A stretch of DNA of 64,000 nucleotides from Cornus controversa. Lineage: Eukaryota > Streptophyta > Magnoliopsida > Cornales > Cornaceae. Position 1 is the first letter of the stretch. The number at the start of each line of letters is the position of its first letter. The position numbers were made by a program, and so were the translations under genes. Positions 57,801 to 64,000 of this stretch are shown piece after piece. Below the pieces are notes generated by a model. The model had not been told where the DNA came from, searched no databases, and saw only the letters and a program-made list of their open reading frames with translations. Location: positions 33,738,336-33,802,335 of the forward strand of contig CM048849.1 of NCBI GenBank assembly GCA_026545225.1, read 5' to 3'.

Positions 57801-60137
57801 TTGTTCTACAAAATCTACAACCTAGAACTAAAATAACAATAAACATTACATTCAAAGCCCACAGACCTAATAGTATATTATATGCTTGATATTTATAAGT
57901 TGGCCACCAAAGTCAATTTTTTTTTATAATTTTCCTTAAAATTAAATCGAAAACATTTGGCAATTAAGCCATTACCATATTTGGGCAAATCGATTGATTT
58001 GCAATGAAAAATTCACAGTCTGTTATAGTGATTCATCGATAAATCAGTGATTTACAAAATTTTCAATAGAATCGTCAGCTTCAGCAAGGAACCGAACGAT
58101 TCAGACACATAACCAGCTGGTGAAGAACAATAAGAGAGGAAAAAGCTAATATTATCTCTAATTTAGAGCTAGAGATTATGCATGCAATCATTTTTATTTT
58201 TTATTGTGTAATTTTTTTTTAACATTAAAATTTTGAAAAGCAGATCTAAATAAGAATATTTATATATTATTTAGAGTATTTCATAAATCACCAAGTGCAT
58301 AAAATGAAAAAAATAATAGATATATGAACTATATTTGGAGTTTCTTTAATATTCCTTTAAATGTGAACTCTAGAAATAAGATATAAAAGAAAATTTTAAT
58401 TTCTTTTATTAATTATGGGGGGGCCATATGCTTAAATCTTATTAGAAATTTGTAACTAATTATTTATAGGAACATAAATTATAGGAAATTTACAAAAAAA
58501 AAAAAAAAAAAAAAATTGGAGGCCATGGTCCCGTTGGTCCTCACATAGGTCCCCCTTGCTGTCGCCAACAAAGACTTGGTCTTTCTTGTTCCCAATTCCT
58601 TTTTGTCCTTTAGAAGACTTCGTGTGGTGGATGGGCCTGGGGATTTTTTTTCTCTCTTTTTATCACTGTCATGTCACTGTAAGAGACTGTCACCAATTCT
58701 CTTTAATTTTAATTTTAATTTTAATTTTTTTTTATTTTCATTGTCAATGCCTAAGTAGCCATCAATTCCACTAAAGTTGACAAAGTTCTCTAGGTCATTG
58801 AGACCTTTGTTAGTGGGCACATTTCTACTTTACGTCATAAATATAATTTTTCCTCTAATTACTTGATAATTTATGTTTTCCTTTAACTTTACTCCTCCAC
58901 TTAATTTATTTTTTATTACTTTACTCGCACTAATTAATTTCAAATACCCTTCAATACTTTTTTTTTTCTTTCAAATTTTATAGATTATAAATTACAACAT
59001 TTATAACTTTAATCTATTCTCTTATATAATGATTGATATGTGTAATAATGAAAATTTATTAATTTCTTTTGAGTTTTGACAATGTAATAATAACATAGGC
59101 TACTAATTTCATTTAAATTAATACACCATTAGCTAATAAATTTTTTTTAATGTAACAATGTTATTGATGCAGTATTCAAATACGTATGTCCAATCATAGA
59201 AAACAATACATTCATTAATTTTGTAAAAAGTATATATTATTAAACTTTTAATAACGATAACTTAGAATTCATTTATAGGCCATTATTTATATAAATTGAT
59301 TTTTGAAAATTCAATAAAAATTACTAAATTTCATTAAAAGCCTACATTTATTGGATTATGTTGCAGTAAGTTGCATATTGACAAGTTTTGAGTCATATGT
59401 GTAAGGGTTAAAAAAAAATTCACCATCACATTAATCGATTTTGTTACATTACATCCGATAAGGATCCAAATCCCTTATTTTGAGTCCGTAATGACAGACC
59501 ATGGCCATTACTTGAAGTTGCAAGAGCTTTATGTGTTTTTCTATGGTGTGATTGTCCGATTGAGGACTTGTATGGTTTGTTTACTTATATTTATATTATA
59601 TTTAAGTATTGTGTTTGAATTTCTCTAAAATAAAAATTACGATCTAACGGTAAAAAATACTTTAAAAAATTAATCTTACGGTTCAAAATATCTATGTCTA
59701 TCTATGGTTTAAATAACTCTCTATCTACGATTAAACGATCCACTCCATTCACACCTAATTTCACATACACTACGATCAAACGATCACGATTCACCTACTA
59801 CATTCACACCTAAATTTACATACACATTCACCTACTCTCACACCTAAAATAATATTATATTTTTATAGTGTTCTAGGCATGGACAATATGTTAGTGTATG
59901 TGTGTATGTATACATGGACGGATGTATAGAGGCACTAGTGGATACTAATATACCCACTTAATTTTATAATTTTTTTTTTACATATAGTAAATACAATTTT
60001 TTGGAGTTTAGAAATCAAAGAACCCATTAAATCTCTAGTGATATAACCACTTACCTTTATAAAAAATAAATTATGATCCAAATTCTTATATTAATACCTA
60101 CTTATACAAATTATTGACTACACTTTCATATATATAT
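54805..60137. other. gene-poor AT-rich intergenic region
   Basis: No gene recognised. (TAA)n lies at 54902-54924. An inverted pair 'ggtgttagatggt...gtcgccccac' / 'gtggggctctaacac' lies at 55925-56000. A repeated 'cgcgatcgatcaaagttatcaatcgtg' motif lies at 57062 and 57142. A poly-A run of about 22 lies at 58494-58515. The frames at 58556-58774 and 56772-56984 have no recognisable motif. Confidence 0.4.
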
Positions 60138-60433
60138 ACTAGTGTATACCCGTGCCTACGGCACTATCATGCACTCGCCATCGTGACCGTTAGATGAAAT
60201 GATTATGGGCGGGTGATAACTTTGACATATTTTGTCAAACTTAAATGTAATATAGATATACTAGGGTATGTTCGTGCCTACGGCACTATCGCGCACTCGC
60301 AATCGTGACCGTTAGATGAAGTGATTTTAGACCGTAGATAGCAAAAGACATTTTGAACCGTAAGATTGCTTTTTTAACAACTCTAGGCCGTTGGATCACC
60401 GTTTTTGACCTTATTAGGCCAAGCTTAAATGTA

Positions 60434-60455
<22 letters not shown>
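60138..60455. repeat. two adjacent copies of an 'ACTAG.GTAT.C.CGTGCC' repeat
   Basis: ACTAGTGTATACCCGTGCCT at 60138 and ACTAGGGTATGTTCGTGCCT at 60260 begin units that both continue 'acggcactatc.[t/c]gcactcgc.atcgtgaccgttagatgaa.tgatt' and finish '.aagcttaaatgtaatat.[a/g]atata'. The second unit carries an extra 'accgtaagattg...aggccgttggatca' part. Such units are widespread in plant genomes; I cannot name the class with confidence. Confidence 0.65.
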
Positions 60456-60471
<16 letters not shown>

Positions 60472-60696
60472 AAGATGGTGTCCCAACTCCACAGGGGGGT
60501 GGGGGTGGGGACTGTATGGTACAGTACTAGTTTGCCCGCCTAACTGACACAAAAACTTCTTTCGTCAAAGTCACCGAACGCAAAGTCCAAACTAGCATCT
60601 CCAATTCTTTCGCGTGCAAGAAGTTGAATATAAAGTGCTATACAAGGAGACATTGGCAAGTTGGAAACAGGACCACATGAAAAAACTTCATACAAA

Positions 60697-61101
60697 ATTA
60701 TTGGCTTAGACAACTACCTTTAAATGTCTTTTCCTCGCTGTCTCACTCAGCATACAATCAGTTCACATATATACAAAATATAAAAACTATATATATATAT
60801 ATTTATATGTGTGTGTGTATATGATCTTAGCACTAAACATGTTTTCTTTTTCTTTCTGAAAAACATGAAATAACACAACTGTCTCTTAGTTGAAAAGACT
60901 TCTCATAGAAAATTAGTGGGTTAGACAACTTCCTTTAAATATCTTATCCTCGCTGTCTCACTCTGCATACAATCACTTCACATATATACAAAATAAAAAC
61001 TATATATATATACATATATGTGTGTGTGTATGATCTTAGCACTAAATATGTTTTTTTCTTTCTTTCTGAAAAACATGAAATAACACAACTGTCTCTTAGC
61101 A
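60697..61101. repeat. tandem duplication, unit about 200 bp
   Basis: 'ggcttagacaactacctttaaat' (60702) and 'gggttagacaacttcctttaaat' (60917) open two copies. Both contain 'cctcgctgtctcactc', 'catacaatca.ttcacatata', a TG/TA microsatellite, 'atgatcttagcactaaa' and 'ctgaaaaacatgaaataacacaactgtctcttag'. Confidence 0.85.
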
Positions 61102-61800
61102 CTGCTCTCGGATTATAATTTTTAAAAAAAATAATCTTCAGCTCCACACATAAAGCATAATTGTGCCATTTTCTTTATTTAAGAATTTAGTAGAATGAGT
61201 AATTTTGTGAACACCAACATCACATCTTTAAATATACACACATATATGTACATATATACATATATGTCAATGATATATGTACCACCATTTGATATTTTCT
61301 AATCAGCCCCGGATTTTTTAAGAGTTTCAAACCATTTTCTAGGTTATTTTTCAAGAAACATGTTTAAAAAAAAAAAAAAAAAAACCGTGAGAATTGTATT
61401 TTTTTTTTCTAGTATTGTTTTATTTTTTATATTCTGAAAAGAGTAAAGATAAGCACAGCAAAAGTTATCGAATTACTCTCATTACTTAAATAGTGTAAGT
61501 CAGATCGAAACATTTATTACACTTTCATAATCTAATGAATAGAAAACATATTAACTATTCATTCACTGATAAACTTTTCTTGTATAAATCATTATCCTTT
61601 TTAAAATTATAAACTACTAGGTGATGTGTATAGTTGCATTAACCACCATGCATCAAATTTAAATGATAAATGTGATTTTTGAATGATTGAACATATTAGA
61701 AATATTCAAAATTTACTTTACATATTTGTGTGCCAAAAGTCAATAGGTTAAAAAGGTTCTTCATTTTCAAAAAAATAAAAGAATTACAAACTCCCATTTG
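61102..61800. other. AT-rich intergenic
   Basis: Poly-A at 61366-61384. (TA)-rich 61240-61270. No gene. Confidence 0.4.
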
Positions 61801-62106
61801 AACCGTAAAGCTCTTTGAAAAGTTGAATTTGTATATTACGAATTCAGATCTTTTTCATTTACAAAGAAAGGTGAAAATCACTCTACGTGAAGTGGAGTTC
61901 TGAATCGTAAAGCTATTTCAAGAGTTGAATTTGTATATTACGAATTCAAATCTTTTTCGCATACAAAGAAAGGTGAAAATCACTCTACGTGAAGTGGAGT
62001 TTTGAATTGTAAAGCTCTTTGAAGAGTTGAATTTGTATATTACGAATTCACATCTTTTCTGTATACACAGAAAGGTGAAAATCACTCTATATGAAGTGGA
62101 GTTCTT
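61801..62106. repeat. tandem triplication, 3 x 102 bp
   Basis: Copies at 61801-61902, 61903-62004 and 62005-62106 with identical unit length. Each carries 'gtaaagct.tttgaa.agttga', 'atttgtatattacgaattca', 'acaaagaaaggtgaaaatca', and 'ctctacgtgaagtggagtt'. The last piece is itself near-palindromic (ACTCTACGTGAAGTGGAGT). Confidence 0.9.
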
Positions 62107-62892
62107 GAGAAGTAAGATTGCTCCATTATGATTTGAAGATCACGAATTTAAAATTAAAAATAATATTTAAAAAAAAAATAAACTGTATATATCTGATTCT
62201 CTATCGAACTTTCAATAACAAAAAAAAAATAATAATAAAAAATTTAAATATAATTAAATCAAAAATAATTTTATCCGAGTAAAGTGATGAATTTCATCGT
62301 ATCACATCATCAATAATGATAATGATGTGATTTAGTCATCTGTAAATATTATTCTAACAAAAATATCTAACAAAAATATCGAGCACTTAATTTGCCTTTT
62401 ACAAAAAGATCACGGAAAAGAAGATCTCCATCATTTGCGTGCACCCATGAAATCCAATCCACTTTTCATCCTAGTAAAAGCAGTACAAAAGCTATCGAGT
62501 CTACCGATGTGGCATTTATTTGATGGACAACATTTTAGAAGAGCACGTGCACCATTCATAGAATATGGCACGTGATGATACCGTGTCAGTTTGTGTGGTC
62601 CTTGGAAAGGCAACATTTCAATGATACCCCTAAATACAACGCTGTCAGTCAGCTAGCAACAGATACGATGTCTGCCAATAATATCATTTGACGAAAATAC
62701 CCTTCCCTTTTCCCATATTTATTTATCTATTTATTTGAGGAATTGAAATAAGAACATGATGCTTCTCTTTCAAAGAAATCTGTTTTATGTGAGACAGCGA
62801 TTTGGTTACAATATATTTGAAAATGATGGAATCAGTAGAAGAATGGATGGGTGCAAGGAATTTTCATTCAAACCCACCATATTGATTGAACA
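62107..62892. other. intergenic, no gene
   Basis: AT-rich with two CACGTG-like/ACGTG words at 62545-62575. Frame 62431-62616 (-) has no recognisable features. Confidence 0.35.
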
Positions 62893-63290
62893 CACTACAA
62901 CAAAAATAGATTTTTAGCCACAGAAAATTTCGTAACAAATTGTACAAATTTTGTCGCAAAAAGTCTTCTTCGACAAAAAAATAAAGTTTGTCACTCTCAA
63001 GTATTAGCAACAAAACATTTCATCGCTAATATTAGTATTTGTGGCAATGTCTGTCGTCAATACATATATTTGCTACGAAAATTGTTCCATGTCGGCGTTG
63101 TCAAGAAAAGTGATGAATTCTTTTATCGCAAATAATTACCTGTGTCGTGGCAAAATTCAATATATTAACGACAACTTTTTTTCGTTGCGAATATATATAT
63201 CGTTGCAACGACTTGTATCGCCGGAGTTGACTAATTATAATCAAAAATTCCGTCACAAATTTATATACATATATATATGTTTACAATGAT
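62893..63290 (+). mobile_element. CACTA (EnSpm-like) transposon terminus and subterminal region
   Basis: Begins CACTACAACAAAAATAGATT, the canonical plant CACTA terminus. It is followed by many short subterminal words in both orientations ('gtcgcaaa', 'tcgacaaa', 'gtggcaa', 'cgttgc.a', 'cgtcacaaatt'). The flanking 3-mer is ACA (62890-62892). No transposase and no opposite end are in the window. The element either extends past 64000 or is truncated near 63290. The 82-codon frame at 63041-63289 lies within it. Confidence 0.75.
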
Positions 63291-64000
63291 TATATAATTT
63301 GGTACTTCTATAATCACAATTTTTATTAATGTTTTTACAAGTGCAATTTTTATAATCACTCTTATCATCTAATTAGTCATGATTATGAACATTAATTCAT
63401 CCTAGCGATACAAAATCAGTTCATTGCCAACATCAATTTCTAAAAAATAAAATGTCATTGTCTATACAAAATATCATTAGTTTATAAAACCATCACCTTC
63501 CTTCCGGCCTACACAATAAAAGGCAAACGTCCTTCTTCCCAAAGAGCCTATACAAATTTTTTTTTATAACAAAAATAGAAGAAAAAAAAGAAACTTGCTT
63601 TCTAACCAAAAACTAGGTCTACCCAAACAATTTACTATATCAAACTTGAGGTTAATTACCAAAAAAACCAAATGAGCATTTGCAAAATCAATTGTAAAAG
63701 GGTAAAATGGGCATGTTTCAGGGTATATTTGTCGAAAACATCAATTTTTTCTCTAGAGGAGTAATTTACAATTTTTAGTAAATTGAGAGTATTTGATGTA
63801 AAAAAAAAAAAAAAGTAGTCATTTTGCAATTTTTTTAGTACATAAAAGTTTATTGCAATTTGGCCTATTTGGTCATTAACAATTCATGGAAAAAATGACT
63901 CAAATTCATAATTATAGTGCAAATTCACTTCAATGAAGTTTAGGTGGAGTTGGAGACATTCTTCTCCTTTAATCATGTCTTCTGCGAAGATGGATTAATG
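63291..64000. other. AT-rich sequence at window end, possibly CACTA interior
   Basis: No open frame. 63655-63860 has 'accaaaaaaaccaaatgagc...gggtaaaatgggcatgtttcagggtatatttg', a common intergenic repeat style. Nothing else recognised. Confidence 0.3.

Noticed and set aside
58556-58774. Two overlapping frames of 60-72 codons
   Set aside because: Pyrimidine-rich low-complexity translation, no motif, no splice or promoter context.
60286-60552. 88-codon minus-strand frame with poly-Tyr/Ile
   Set aside because: Arises from an (AT)n tract and repeat sequence.

Overview
This is nuclear DNA from a flowering plant, almost certainly a eudicot. The evidence is AT-rich intergenic DNA, short GT-AG introns, a TIR-NBS-LRR gene (this class is absent from grasses), and many plant-type transposable elements (Ty3 and Ty1 LTR elements, MULE, hAT, Harbinger/Tourist, Stowaway, CACTA). 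The TNL resembles the flax L6-like group, but the sequence does not fix a species. No organellar, bacterial or viral replicon is visible, and I saw no tRNA or rRNA gene.

Layout. 1-15371 is a graveyard of LTR retrotransposons: three long LTR-like blocks of one family (two on +, one on -), a decayed Athila-like Ty3 element on the minus strand (gag and protease remnants only), and the 3' end of a Ty1/copia element with an intact-looking LTR. 17942-21601 (+) is a two-exon LysM receptor-like kinase gene of the LYK4/LYK5/LYR type. Its kinase domain has degenerate catalytic motifs. Downstream, 23489-31735 is a tandem segmental duplication of about 4 kb, without intact genes, in which each copy carries private transposon insertions. 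32398-32641 is a frameshifted first exon of an ankyrin-repeat gene. 33497-38002 (+) is a four-exon, apparently intact TNL resistance gene. 38888-41938 is a MULE with terminal inverted repeats of roughly 530 bp around a broken FAR1-type transposase. 42000-48500 is mostly gene-free, with a clean 8-bp-TSD hAT-type element at 47493-48000. 48581-50811 (-) is a three-exon lectin gene with two jacalin domains. 51700-64000 has no convincing gene but several hAT-type elements, tandem repeats and one CACTA terminus.

The three host genes each belong to a defence-associated family: cell-surface chitin or Nod-factor type perception (LysM receptor), intracellular NLR perception (TNL), and carbohydrate binding (jacalin lectin). 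They do not form an operon-like unit, and joint function is only an inference from proximity. Splice sites were assigned by eye from GT/AG context, frame continuity and family homology. All transposon family calls rest on termini, target-site duplications and remembered motif patterns, not on database searches.
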